A stretch of 55,131 bases of DNA from a bacterium (GTDB taxonomy: Bacteria; Cyanobacteriota; Vampirovibrionia; Gastranaerophilales; Gastranaerophilaceae). The notes beneath the pieces were generated by a model, which saw only the letters and a list, made by a program, of their open reading frames with translations, did not search any database and was not told where the DNA came from. The stretch spans positions 1-55,131 of the forward strand of contig JAFRAO010000049.1 of NCBI GenBank assembly GCA_017405375.1, written 5' to 3'. Positions 34,567 through 43,319 of the stretch are shown here, piece by piece (positions within the stretch are counted from its first letter, which is position 1; each line of letters starts with the position of its first letter). The position numbers and the translations under genes are program-made.

Positions 34567-37180
34567 TTTTAAATTCTTTTTCTATTCTGTTGAAAGCTTC
34601 AAAACCTATTCTAAATTTTATGTCATTGATTCTCATTTGTATTTTGTTTAAATTATCTTTACTAAAATCATTTTTAGCAATTTCGTATGCATTGAAATAT
34701 TCTATAAGTGCTTCTTCATTTTTTTTCTGCGAATAATAAAAATCTCCGATTGCAAGTGTTGCAGAAGTTATATAGAAAATATCCTGCAATTTCAATGCAC
34801 ATTCTTTTGCCTGATTTAAAAATTCTATTGCTTTTTCAGGATAAGATTTCTGAGACATCTGTGCCAATTTTGTTGCAGAAAAATACATTCCGTCATAGTT
34901 GTTATTCTTCTTATCCAATTCATAAGCCTTTAAAAAGCACTGAGCTGCGTATGCTCTGTCATTTTTTTCTAAATGTAAAGTTGCAATATTCGAATATGCA
35001 GCCGACAAGTATTTGTTTAATGATTCATCACTGCTTAACTTTATACATTTTTGATAATAAGTAAGCGCCTCTTCAACATTACCTTTGTCATCCGAAATAA
35101 GAGCATATTTAAAATAAAGTTCAGACAAAGTTTCTGTATCCATGGTTTCATTAGAAATCTTTATTGCTTTTTTATAATACTCATAAGCACTATTTATGTT
35201 AGAAAGGCTGTCTTCGATATTTGCAAATTCAATATACGTTTTAGTTATTAAAATTTCAGGCATATCATTGGAATTTATAATATCCATTAAATAATTTTTT
35301 GCTAAATCCGGTTTGTACGTTTCATAATAAACATTTGCTATATTTAATTTAATATAATTTTCTTTTACTCTTTCTAATGTCTGTTCATAGAATTCTCGGG
35401 CTTTTTCGTAGTAAACCAAAGAATTTTCCCAGTTTGACATTTTTTGGTACGCATATCCGAGTTTTGTGTATATTATTGGCAAATTGTTAAAATAATCATC
35501 ATCTTCAGTATATTGCAAAGCTGTTTTATACAGTTCAATCATATTATTGTACTGATAATTTATCTCTTCTTTTTTTGCCAGTTCAAGAATTTTTGCTAAA
35601 GTCGGCTTTTCTTCTTGTGTATCTTGTTCTTGTTCTTGATTAGAATTTGCATTACCGGTTTCATTTATGTTGATATTACTGTTTATATCATTATTTTTAT
35701 GATTTTCTTTTATATTATTAACACTTGCTGCAAGCATTTCCATTTCTTGTTCAGTTAATTTAAACGGCAAATCATTAATATTAAATCCAAGTTTTGATAA
35801 ATCAATGTTAATATTTACATTTTGCGGAACACTGATTTTTTTATTTTTTGATTCAACCCAATCTTTATTTTGTTCTTTATTTTGAGTAATATTTGATTTT
35901 TTTAGAGTAACTTGTTTTTCATTTTTAGTATTATTTTCATTCTCATTCTCATTACTTTGTGTTTGAGTATTATTAGTTACAGTTTTTTCTTTTACTAATG
36001 GCGTATATGCCAAATTTGGATTTCTGTCCTTTATACTGTACTTTTTAGGTAAAAATAAAGCATGGTATTCTATTTCGTTTCTCATTGTTTGACGAGAAAG
36101 CAAAATAGTCCTTTGGAAAGGCTTTAGCGGCAATTGAGCTTCATAAATATCAATAATCTGCTGATGAATTTTATTTGCAACATTTTGTGGAATTGTTAAA
36201 TCAATTTGTTCCTTAAAATAGTCAGGAACATAAATTTGATTGTTATCACGTAACAACAGATTGTTTTGAATTAGTGCATTTATTGAATCTGCATCATATA
36301 GATGTAGTTGTTTTAACAAATTAATATTTAAACCGTGTCTAAACAAGCATAACATCCAATAAAATCTTACCGCAATAGCTGGAACAATATCTATTGATTC
36401 CTTTTCTAAAAATTCATAATAGTTTAAAAAGCTTTTTTTAAATGATTCAAGAAAATTTTCAACAGATAAATTTTTATTTTCTATAATTCTTAGTGATATA
36501 ACCAAGAAAAAGTGGTATCCTCTGGTATATTTGTATAAATCATCCAACATTCTTGAATTGTATTTGATTTTTTTGTTTTTTAAATATTTTTCAAATAAAT
36601 TTTTTTCCAGCGGATTTGTGCTGATTCTTTCAATTTCAAAGTTTTCAGGAAATTGTGTTGATTTGAAAGTTCTGCCAATCAGAACAATTTTTATTTTTTG
36701 AAAAGTTTTTAAGTGTATTATAAAATTAATTATTTCCTGCCTGTTTTCATCTTGTAATGCTTCAAAAGAATTAATAATTATTAAAATAGGCTTTTCAATA
36801 GTTGAAAAGTATGAATGAATTTTTTGATTAAAGTTTTCAGATTTTATTTTTGGCTGCGTAATAATTTTTTGTGTTTCAAGTTTTTTAAAATCTTCAAAAA
36901 ATGATAGAAATATATCATCAAGCATGGTTGTTTCAAAACAGTTATATTTCAAAACAATTGTTTCATCAGATAAAAAATTTCTGGAATAATCTATTAGTTG
37001 TACCTTTCCTGTACCTAAAAAACCATTTAAATAAAGCAGATATTTATCACTTTTGTAAAATTCGTAAATAGCTCCAAGCTGATTGACATTATTTTCAATC
37101 AAGATACTGTCAATCATTTCATTATTTTGTGTCAATATATCTTTTTTGTCTAAGAAAAAATTTAAAAATTTATATTGCAT
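34553..37180 (-). CDS. P-loop/TPR protein with degenerate Walker motifs
   Basis: The 875 residues have an N-terminal STAND-like AAA domain (about 30-330), a helical winged region (about 330-390), an Asn/Gln/Glu-rich disordered linker (about 395-525) and a TPR superhelix (about 530-860, roughly eight repeats). The P-loop GFLGTGKV (53-60) has Val where Ser/Thr normally binds magnesium, and the Walker B strand ILIIINSFE (132-140) has Asn where Asp is expected. It may bind but not hydrolyse nucleotide. The TPRs suggest a scaffold or regulator. The function is unknown to me. The gene leads the operon with rsmG and DUF486. Confidence 0.8.
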   Translation of the reverse strand: MQYKFLNFFLDKKDILTQNNEMIDSILIENNVNQLGAIYEFYKSDKYLLYLNGFLGTGKVQLIDYSRNFLSDETIVLKYNCFETTMLDDIFLSFFEDFKKLETQKIITQPKIKSENFNQKIHSYFSTIEKPILIIINSFEALQDENRQEIINFIIHLKTFQKIKIVLIGRTFKSTQFPENFEIERISTNPLEKNLFEKYLKNKKIKYNSRMLDDLYKYTRGYHFFLVISLRIIENKNLSVENFLESFKKSFLNYYEFLEKESIDIVPAIAVRFYWMLCLFRHGLNINLLKQLHLYDADSINALIQNNLLLRDNNQIYVPDYFKEQIDLTIPQNVANKIHQQIIDIYEAQLPLKPFQRTILLSRQTMRNEIEYHALFLPKKYSIKDRNPNLAYTPLVKEKTVTNNTQTQSNENENENNTKNEKQVTLKKSNITQNKEQNKDWVESKNKKISVPQNVNINIDLSKLGFNINDLPFKLTEQEMEMLAASVNNIKENHKNNDINSNININETGNANSNQEQEQDTQEEKPTLAKILELAKKEEINYQYNNMIELYKTALQYTEDDDYFNNLPIIYTKLGYAYQKMSNWENSLVYYEKAREFYEQTLERVKENYIKLNIANVYYETYKPDLAKNYLMDIINSNDMPEILITKTYIEFANIEDSLSNINSAYEYYKKAIKISNETMDTETLSELYFKYALISDDKGNVEEALTYYQKCIKLSSDESLNKYLSAAYSNIATLHLEKNDRAYAAQCFLKAYELDKKNNNYDGMYFSATKLAQMSQKSYPEKAIEFLNQAKECALKLQDIFYITSATLAIGDFYYSQKKNEEALIEYFNAYEIAKNDFSKDNLNKIQMRINDIKFRIGFEAFNRIEKEFKNAKK

Positions 37181-37232
37181 ATGAATGTATATTAAACTAA
37201 TTTTATGATTTTTGCAAATAAATTTTAAGAAA

Positions 37233-37261
37233 TTGCAAAATTTGTATGTTAATATTATTAT
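37233..37261 (+). promoter_or_regulatory. Predicted promoter of the envelope gene cluster
   Basis: TTGCAA (37233-37238), a 17-nt spacer and TATTAT (37256-37261) lie in the divergent gap just before the small membrane-protein gene and the M23 protein gene. Confidence 0.45.
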
Positions 37262-37286
37262 ATTGTTATATAGATATGGGGGAATT

Positions 37287-37391
37287 ATGGAATTTTTTAG
37301 ACAACATCAAAAGATAATTATAGGTATTATAGCAGTAACGTTTATAGCTTGGACTGTTGGTTTACTGATGTTACCTTTAGTATTACGTTAG
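37287..37391 (+). CDS. Single-pass small membrane protein, 34 residues
   Basis: The peptide begins MEFFRQHQKIIIGIIAV and ends MLPLVLR. A short polar N-terminus precedes one hydrophobic helix of about 22 residues. GGGGG lies 4-8 nt before the ATG, an excellent ribosome binding site, and a promoter-like pair stands at 37233-37261. The EnvC-like gene starts 9 nt after its stop, so it is probably the first gene of that operon. No family was recognised. Confidence 0.6.
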   Translation: MEFFRQHQKIIIGIIAVTFIAWTVGLLMLPLVLR

Positions 37392-37400
37392 GATAATTTA

Positions 37401-38522
37401 GTGAAAAATAGCTTGGGTGTGAAAAAAATATTAACTATTATGTTAATCATATTGACGGTAGTTGCCCTTGTGCCAATGCCGTCATATTGTGCTTCCCAAA
37501 AGGTAAAAACAAAAGAACAGGCAAGACAAAAAATTAATCACTTGAAGTGGTTAGAGCATGTAGAAAACGATAAACTTTACAAAAATCAACAAAAACTTGA
37601 ATCAACTGAAAACAATTTATCCAATTCAAAAGAAAAATTAAATTCAACAACAAATGAATTGATGACATTGGAATATAGGTTACAAAAAGCAAGTTCTGAA
37701 TTCAGAGCATACGATTTTAGAATGAAAACGCGCATAAGAAAAGTTTATAAATCTCAACGTAAAGGATTTTTCATATTGCTTTTGTCTGCCAGTGATTTTA
37801 ATACTTTTTTGGACAGAATTTATTTTGAATCAAAATTAATAAAACAGGATTACAGAAGAATGGCTGATGCGAGAGCTAAAGCTAAAGAAATTGCTACATT
37901 AAAATATGAAATTGAACAAAGAAAAAGAGAAATTGCATATAATATTAAATCAATCAATTATCAGCAAAAATCAATTCAACGAGAAATTGAACAGAATAAG
38001 AACATGATTCACAAACTAAGAACTGACAGAGCAGCTTATGAAAGAGCTGAAAAAGAGCTGGCAAAGCAATCTGCCAGCATTGGTTCTATGATTAATAAAA
38101 GTACCCAAAAATCGAATGTTAAAGTTGCATCAGGTTTCATAAAACCTATTTCCGGCAGGATAACATCTCCGTTTGGGTATAGAACTCACCCGATATTTAA
38201 CAGTCGCTCATTCCATTCAGGTATTGATATTGGCGGTCAATACAGAGGCACAGTTCGTGCATCAAATTCCGGCAAAGTTATTTATACAGGATGGTACGGC
38301 GGTTATGGTAAGGTTGTAATTATTGATCACGGATTGGTAAACGGTAAACCGACAACAACTTTGTATGCTCATTTGGATTCAATAAATGTGTCAAACGGAG
38401 CTTATGTTTCTCAGGGTCAATCAATCGGTCTTGAAGGAACTACCGGCTACAGCACAGGACCACATTGTCATTTCGAAGTTAGGGTAAACGGAAAACCTGT
38501 TAATCCGTTAAATTATATTTAA
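37401..38522 (+). CDS. EnvC/NlpD-like murein hydrolase activator (M23 domain)
   Basis: A signal peptide (about 1-30, ending PSYCA) is followed by a long coiled coil (about 35-230) and a LytM/M23 domain (about 245-373). The domain begins ITSPFGYRTHPIF, keeps the zinc-type motifs HSGIDI and HCHFEV, and ends NPLNYI. Proteins of this layout cut or activate cutting of peptidoglycan at division. The zinc ligands are retained, so it may itself be an endopeptidase. The start is GTG, with AGGA about 8 nt upstream. The LptD-like gene follows after 26 nt. Confidence 0.9.
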   Translation: MKNSLGVKKILTIMLIILTVVALVPMPSYCASQKVKTKEQARQKINHLKWLEHVENDKLYKNQQKLESTENNLSNSKEKLNSTTNELMTLEYRLQKASSEFRAYDFRMKTRIRKVYKSQRKGFFILLLSASDFNTFLDRIYFESKLIKQDYRRMADARAKAKEIATLKYEIEQRKREIAYNIKSINYQQKSIQREIEQNKNMIHKLRTDRAAYERAEKELAKQSASIGSMINKSTQKSNVKVASGFIKPISGRITSPFGYRTHPIFNSRSFHSGIDIGGQYRGTVRASNSGKVIYTGWYGGYGKVVIIDHGLVNGKPTTTLYAHLDSINVSNGAYVSQGQSIGLEGTTGYSTGPHCHFEVRVNGKPVNPLNYI

Positions 38523-38548
38523 TGTATATTTATTATTAGAGGTAAAAG

Positions 38549-40792
38549 ATGTCAGAAACAAAAAACATAATAATAGCAGTATTTATTTTAATTTTATTTT
38601 CAATGCCTTCATTCGCAATAGAAGCTATACAAGAGGCAACACAATCTTTTTCAGGGAGTTTAATGGAATTATCTGACTTTACGGGAGAAGGATTCTTTAA
38701 GTCAGCAAAACAGTTAAAAAAAGAGCGAGAAGATAAAATTAATCAAGAACGCGCTGATTATTATCATAATTTTGTTCCGACTGTAAGTCCTTACTATAAT
38801 TATCAATCTGGTAAAACTATGCCTCCTGTTAAAAAATTAAGATTAAAAATTAGCAGAAGTTACAAAAATCATCTTGAAGAAAAAGCCGAAAGAAAAGCTA
38901 AAAAAGCTGCATCAAAATCAAATAATGATGAAAATAGTATTAATAATTCAAGCAATTTGTCGGAGTTTTTAGACGATGAAGACAGCGTAGCAGAAGAAGA
39001 AAAAAATTTAATTGGGAATAAAGAAATAATAATAAAATGTAAAGTTATGAAATATTTACCTGAATCAAACGACATTGAAGCAACAGGCGATTTAAGCATT
39101 ACTTTCCCTGAGCGTGATACTGTTATTTACGGTAAAAGAATGACTTACAACAATTATACAAACATTATACAGATATTTGATGATGTAAAAATTGTAAGAG
39201 GCGGGCTTGTTACAGATGGTGATTACTTAAAATTCAATTTGAATGAAGAATCAGGAATACTGGATAATATTAAACTTCGTGAGTATGACATTAAACTGAT
39301 TGCCGAACGCGGTTATATGTTCGGTGATACTGTTATAACCGAAAAAGGTAAAATAAGAACAGAGCATGATGAATTTGTAACATTCAGCTCCGAAGGATTT
39401 AGCAGTGATATTTTAAAAACTATTTTGATGACTCCTGAGGATTATAAATATTTGCTTAATGATATAGGTGTAAGTAAATTTTTTATAACGGTAAATGAGA
39501 TTAATATAAAAGCAAACGGGTCAAGTGATGTTATTCAATTAAAAAGGCCTAAAATTTATAATACTAAAGGTAAAAAATTAGTATCATTACCTTCAATGAC
39601 AATATACACAAACAAAGAACATGACTTTTTTGAAGGAAATTATCCTGAATTAGGTTCACTTCCTTCAATGGGTATGTATGTAGGTCCCGGCTTAGTAATT
39701 CCAATGCCGTTTGGCTCTACATTAAAACTATTGCCAACTATCAACTATAAAAGCGGACTTGGTTTTGGTGGAATTGCAAGATTTAGAAGTGGTACTAATT
39801 TAACAAGTTTTGCATACAATACAGCTGCAAGCAGATTTTATTTAAGAGGTGAACAACAACTTGATGATTACTTAACCTTGCAATATAACGCAAATTCTTA
39901 TATGAACAGTTGGTTCCTTGGACAGGAATGGATTGGAGCAGGTGCTCAATTAGCTTACGAAAGAGGATACAGACATGACGATTTTCTATATAATGGCGCT
40001 GATTTGAGTTTCAATCACAGAATTTCAGCAGGCTATTTGAAAGAAAATCATCGTTCTGCCAATAATGATTGGCTATTTGACCATACCATGAGCACTTTAA
40101 GGTTTAGATACCAAGCTCAAGCATATCAACAATTATATTCAAGATTTAGAGGTAAAGATTTGCATGACTTAAAAGGCTGGAAACAGTTTGACTTTGGTGT
40201 GGTTACAGAGGGTTCAGCAACATTGTATGGTACAGGTGATACTCAATTTATAGGTAGAGTAGGTCCAAGATTGAGTACGCAATACAGAAAATGGAAACAA
40301 GATATAGGCTATTACCTTTCAGGCTATAGTGATAATACGCCGATGCCATTTGTTGATGCATACAGATATGGCAGGTCTAACGCATATTTAAGAGAATATT
40401 TGAGAGTATGTAAATATTTGACTTTAGGTGTATATACATCTTATAGTTTTGATGACGGATTGAGAGATTATCAAGCCAAATCCGACACTAAATTTAAAGA
40501 AGCATCTTTCTATGTAGCTTTGGGTCCTGATGATTTTAAATTAAACTTAGGATATGATTTTATAAGAGAAAACACATATTTTGGATTTACAATAGCAATG
40601 AATCCAAAAGGAACTGAAATTGATTATGGCAAAATGACTATAAAAAATTATGATGATATAGGTAAAGCAAAAGGAGAACAAAATGTATTTAAATCATATG
40701 GTTTTGTTCCGCCGCCAAGTCCTTATAAGTCTTATGCGGTAATTGAAAATCTTGAAGATGCAACGACAATAATGCCCGGAGAAAATCTTTAA
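38549..40792 (+). CDS. LptD/OstA-like outer-membrane LPS assembly protein
   Basis: The 747 residues start with a signal peptide (about 1-23, ending SFA), a charged linker (to about 145), an LptA/OstA-type beta-jellyroll (about 150-280, with ATGDLSITFPERDTVIYGKRM) and a C-terminal beta-barrel region (about 340-700) rich in alternating aromatic strands. It would receive LPS from the LptB-F/G machinery encoded at 14871-16711. Overall divergence from proteobacterial LptD is large, and the paired disulfide cysteines are absent. The stop overlaps the next ATG by 1 nt. Confidence 0.8.
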   Translation: MSETKNIIIAVFILILFSMPSFAIEAIQEATQSFSGSLMELSDFTGEGFFKSAKQLKKEREDKINQERADYYHNFVPTVSPYYNYQSGKTMPPVKKLRLKISRSYKNHLEEKAERKAKKAASKSNNDENSINNSSNLSEFLDDEDSVAEEEKNLIGNKEIIIKCKVMKYLPESNDIEATGDLSITFPERDTVIYGKRMTYNNYTNIIQIFDDVKIVRGGLVTDGDYLKFNLNEESGILDNIKLREYDIKLIAERGYMFGDTVITEKGKIRTEHDEFVTFSSEGFSSDILKTILMTPEDYKYLLNDIGVSKFFITVNEINIKANGSSDVIQLKRPKIYNTKGKKLVSLPSMTIYTNKEHDFFEGNYPELGSLPSMGMYVGPGLVIPMPFGSTLKLLPTINYKSGLGFGGIARFRSGTNLTSFAYNTAASRFYLRGEQQLDDYLTLQYNANSYMNSWFLGQEWIGAGAQLAYERGYRHDDFLYNGADLSFNHRISAGYLKENHRSANNDWLFDHTMSTLRFRYQAQAYQQLYSRFRGKDLHDLKGWKQFDFGVVTEGSATLYGTGDTQFIGRVGPRLSTQYRKWKQDIGYYLSGYSDNTPMPFVDAYRYGRSNAYLREYLRVCKYLTLGVYTSYSFDDGLRDYQAKSDTKFKEASFYVALGPDDFKLNLGYDFIRENTYFGFTIAMNPKGTEIDYGKMTIKNYDDIGKAKGEQNVFKSYGFVPPPSPYKSYAVIENLEDATTIMPGENL

Positions 40793-41421
40793 TGGAAAGA
40801 TGTGAGTTAGAAAAATTATTAATTGAATATGGTAAACGAATAGAAGCGAAAAATTTAACGCCAGGTACATCAGGAAATATGTCTGTGCGTTGTGGTGATA
40901 ATTTTTTAATTACAGCATCAGGTTCATCAAACGGTCATTTAAAATCAGATGATATTGTTTCAATAGACAAATCAGGTAATAATACAGATGTAAATTCCAA
41001 AAAACCATCAAGTGAAAAATTATTGCATATTTGTATATATAATAAAAGGCCTGATATAAATGCAATATTGCATGTTCATTCCACTTATTTATCTTCGTTT
41101 GCTGCAGCAGGTATACCTTTGGATGTACCTGTAATGGCTGAAAACACTTTTTATTTTGGTCAAATTCCTTTGGCAGAATATGCACTGCCATCATCTGTTG
41201 AACTTGCGGAAAAAACGTCAGCGTTTTTTGATAATTATGATGCTGTATTAATGGCAAATCATGGATTTGTTGTAGGAGCAAAAACTATCCAAGATGCATA
41301 TTTAAAATTGGAACTTGCAGAATCTTATGCACAAATAGTTTTGAATACATGCATTCTTGGCGGTGCAAAACCATTATCAAAACAACAAGAACTTGAAATT
41401 TTGGCACTTAGAAATAAATAA
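40792..41421 (+). CDS. Class II aldolase/adducin-family protein
   Basis: The 209 residues match zinc-dependent class II aldolases such as L-fuculose-1-phosphate aldolase. GTSGNMSVR binds phosphate, KPSSEKLLHICIYNKRPDINAILHVHSTYLS provides the Glu and two zinc His, and NHGFVVGAKTIQDAYLKLELAESYAQI the third His. Fuculose, rhamnulose, ribulose and methylthioribulose phosphates are all possible substrates. It is coupled by TAATG to the LptD-like gene, an odd partner. A fucose link to GDP-fucose synthase at 7915 is only suggestive. Confidence 0.87.
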   Translation: MERCELEKLLIEYGKRIEAKNLTPGTSGNMSVRCGDNFLITASGSSNGHLKSDDIVSIDKSGNNTDVNSKKPSSEKLLHICIYNKRPDINAILHVHSTYLSSFAAAGIPLDVPVMAENTFYFGQIPLAEYALPSSVELAEKTSAFFDNYDAVLMANHGFVVGAKTIQDAYLKLELAESYAQIVLNTCILGGAKPLSKQQELEILALRNK

Positions 41422-41595
41422 AATTTATTATTTGCAGCTTTTGACAACAGTTTTACCATTTGCGGGAGTTTTAGATAACCTAATTTTTTCTAGGATTTAT
41501 ATTGTCGCACCATTAATGTTACTGCAAACAGCTTATTTTGTATTTGCATAAACTTTAACATATTTATATTTATGTTAATTTCAAAAAGAAAAAGA

Positions 41596-41624
41596 TTGTA
41601 AATGCTACACTTTTTATGTAATAT
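41596..41624 (+). promoter_or_regulatory. Predicted promoter of the amino-acid decarboxylase
   Basis: TTGTAA (41596-41601), a 17-nt spacer and TAATAT (41619-41624) precede the gene, which has an AGGTTAGAG ribosome binding region. The rest of the 226-nt gap (41422-41647) shows no gene. Confidence 0.5.
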
Positions 41625-41647
41625 TTTTTCAGGTTAGAGATACAAAT

Positions 41648-43078
41648 ATGAAAAAGAAATATACAGTTGATAAAAATCAAAAATTGAACACAAATACTCC
41701 AATATTAGATGCTTTAAAAAGCGCTTATGAATCACCGTCATATCAGTTTCATATTCCGGGACACACAAAGGGCAGCGGAGTTTTAAAAGAATTTAAAAAT
41801 TTAATCGGAACAAAAGCCTTAAAAATTGATACAACAGATGAATTTGATAACTTGGGAACTTTAACCCCGCCAACAGGTGCTATTAAAGAGGCTGAAGAAT
41901 TAGCGGCACAAGTCTTTGGTGCAGAGCGAACTTTCTTTTTATTAAATGGTTCAACAATTGGCAATATGGCTTTAGCTATGGGAATAACAAGAAAAGGGCA
42001 AAAGGTTATTCTAAACAGAAATTGCCATCGTTCTATTTTATCAGGTTTGATAATTTCAGGCGCGGAACCTGTATGGTTAATCCCAGAAAAACTCGATGAA
42101 TGGGGACTATGGGGTAGTATTAATCCTAACACTATTGAAAAATTGTTAAATGAAACAGACAACGTAGGCGCAGTTTGGATAACAAACCCGACATACGAAG
42201 GTGTTGTTTCTGACATAAAAACTATTTCAGATATTTGCAAAAAGTATAATGTACCTTTAATTGTTGATGAGGCGCATGGATGTTTGTGGAATTTTAATTC
42301 AGCTTTGCCTACACCTGCTTTAAAATTGGGTGCTGATGCAGTTGTTCATTCATTACACAAAACCGGCGGAAGTATGAGTCAAAGCTCAATGCTGCATATA
42401 GCAAAAAACTCCATGCTTGATATAAATAAAATAGAAAAATCATTGAAATTACTGCATACAACAAGTCCTTCTTTGATTTTGCTTGCCAGTTTAGATGCCG
42501 CAAGAGCTAATCTTTCAAGCGAAAAAGGACAAAATCAAATTGAAAAAACTGTTAAAAATGCAAAATATCTAAGAAAACGTATCGATAAAATGGAGCATAT
42601 TCATCAATTAAAAATGGATTTTGGTTTCAAAACAGATATTACAAAAGTTTTTGTGAAAGTGGACGGATTATCAGGTAAAAGGTTAGAATCTATCTTAGAA
42701 ATTGATTTTAACATAGAAGTTGAAAGTGCATCTGACATTGGTGCTTTAATGCTTGTTAATATTGGTAATAAACGTTCTGAAATAAAATATTTGGCAGATT
42801 GTTTAGAAAAAATCACAAAAACAGATTATTCTAATTTATTTCATCTTGAGAACAAAAAGCATATGCCAATGCTTACTCCAAAATTAAAATATAATTTGCG
42901 TGAAGCGTTTTATATGGATAAAGAAATTGTAAAAAAAGAAAATGCTATATGTAGAATTTCCGCTGAAGTAATTGCTGAATGTCCTCCGGGAATTGCGATT
43001 TTGCTTCCGGGAGAAGAAATAACCACTGAACATTTGCCATATTTAACAGATTATGAAGAAATTGAAGTAATAAAATAA
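41648..43078 (+). CDS. Orn/Lys/Arg decarboxylase-family protein
   Basis: The 476 residues match the PLP-dependent basic amino-acid decarboxylases (short, SpeA/YaaO-like form). FHIPGHTKGSGVLKEF, FLLNGSTIGNMALAM, IVDEAHGCLW, HSLHKTGGSMSQSS with the PLP lysine, and the C-terminal ECPPGIAILLPGE are diagnostic. It would yield agmatine, cadaverine or putrescine in polyamine synthesis. In cyanobacteria-like genomes arginine is a common substrate, but the sequence alone does not settle it. Confidence 0.92.
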   Translation: MKKKYTVDKNQKLNTNTPILDALKSAYESPSYQFHIPGHTKGSGVLKEFKNLIGTKALKIDTTDEFDNLGTLTPPTGAIKEAEELAAQVFGAERTFFLLNGSTIGNMALAMGITRKGQKVILNRNCHRSILSGLIISGAEPVWLIPEKLDEWGLWGSINPNTIEKLLNETDNVGAVWITNPTYEGVVSDIKTISDICKKYNVPLIVDEAHGCLWNFNSALPTPALKLGADAVVHSLHKTGGSMSQSSMLHIAKNSMLDINKIEKSLKLLHTTSPSLILLASLDAARANLSSEKGQNQIEKTVKNAKYLRKRIDKMEHIHQLKMDFGFKTDITKVFVKVDGLSGKRLESILEIDFNIEVESASDIGALMLVNIGNKRSEIKYLADCLEKITKTDYSNLFHLENKKHMPMLTPKLKYNLREAFYMDKEIVKKENAICRISAEVIAECPPGIAILLPGEEITTEHLPYLTDYEEIEVIK

Positions 43079-43084
43079 ATTTGC

Positions 43085-43113
43085 TTGACGAAAAATTTTA
43101 TTTATTATAAAAT
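43085..43113 (+). promoter_or_regulatory. tRNA-Pro promoter
   Basis: TTGACG (43085-43090), a 17-nt spacer and TAAAAT (43108-43113) form one of the best matches to consensus in the window, about 60 nt before the mature tRNA. Confidence 0.7.
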
Positions 43114-43176
43114 CAATTTGTAGTCAAATACAATTACAATTCAAAATTGTAAACGAAAAATAAATAACAATGGCGA

Positions 43177-43252
43177 CGGGATGTAGCGCAGCTGGTAGCG
43201 CACTTCGCTTGGGACGAAGGGGTCGCACGTTCGAACCGTGTCATCCCGACCA
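43177..43252 (+). tRNA. tRNA-Pro (anticodon UGG)
   Basis: The 76 nt fold as a tRNA. The acceptor arms CGGGATG and CATCCCG pair fully, the D arm is GCGC...GCGC, the anticodon stem CTTCG/CGAAG encloses CTTGGGA (anticodon TGG), and the T arm GCACG-TTCGAAC-CGTGT is normal with one G-T pair. Discriminator A and an encoded CCA end it. Confidence 0.97.
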
Positions 43253-43261
43253 TTTATTTAT

Positions 43262-43288
43262 GAACCGTCATTTTGACGGTTCTTTTTT
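43262..43288 (+). terminator. Intrinsic terminator after tRNA-Pro
   Basis: A perfect 9-bp stem GAACCGTCA/TGACGGTTC with a 3-nt loop is followed by six T (43283-43288). It sits between the tRNA and yidC; no clear yidC promoter lies between, so partial read-through is possible. Confidence 0.9.
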
Positions 43289-43319
43289 AAGGGATATGAC
43301 ATTAATTTAGAGGTAAATT

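Noticed and set aside
41422..41500. Minus-strand frame ending KTVVKSCK, like a pseudopilin C-terminus
   Set aside because: Only about 20 codons are open and the match to the RSCK/GRCK ends of the pseudopilins is too short to call a remnant.
41749..42240. 163-codon minus-strand open frame inside the decarboxylase
   Set aside because: It is the complement of a conserved PLP enzyme and has no ribosome binding site or motif.
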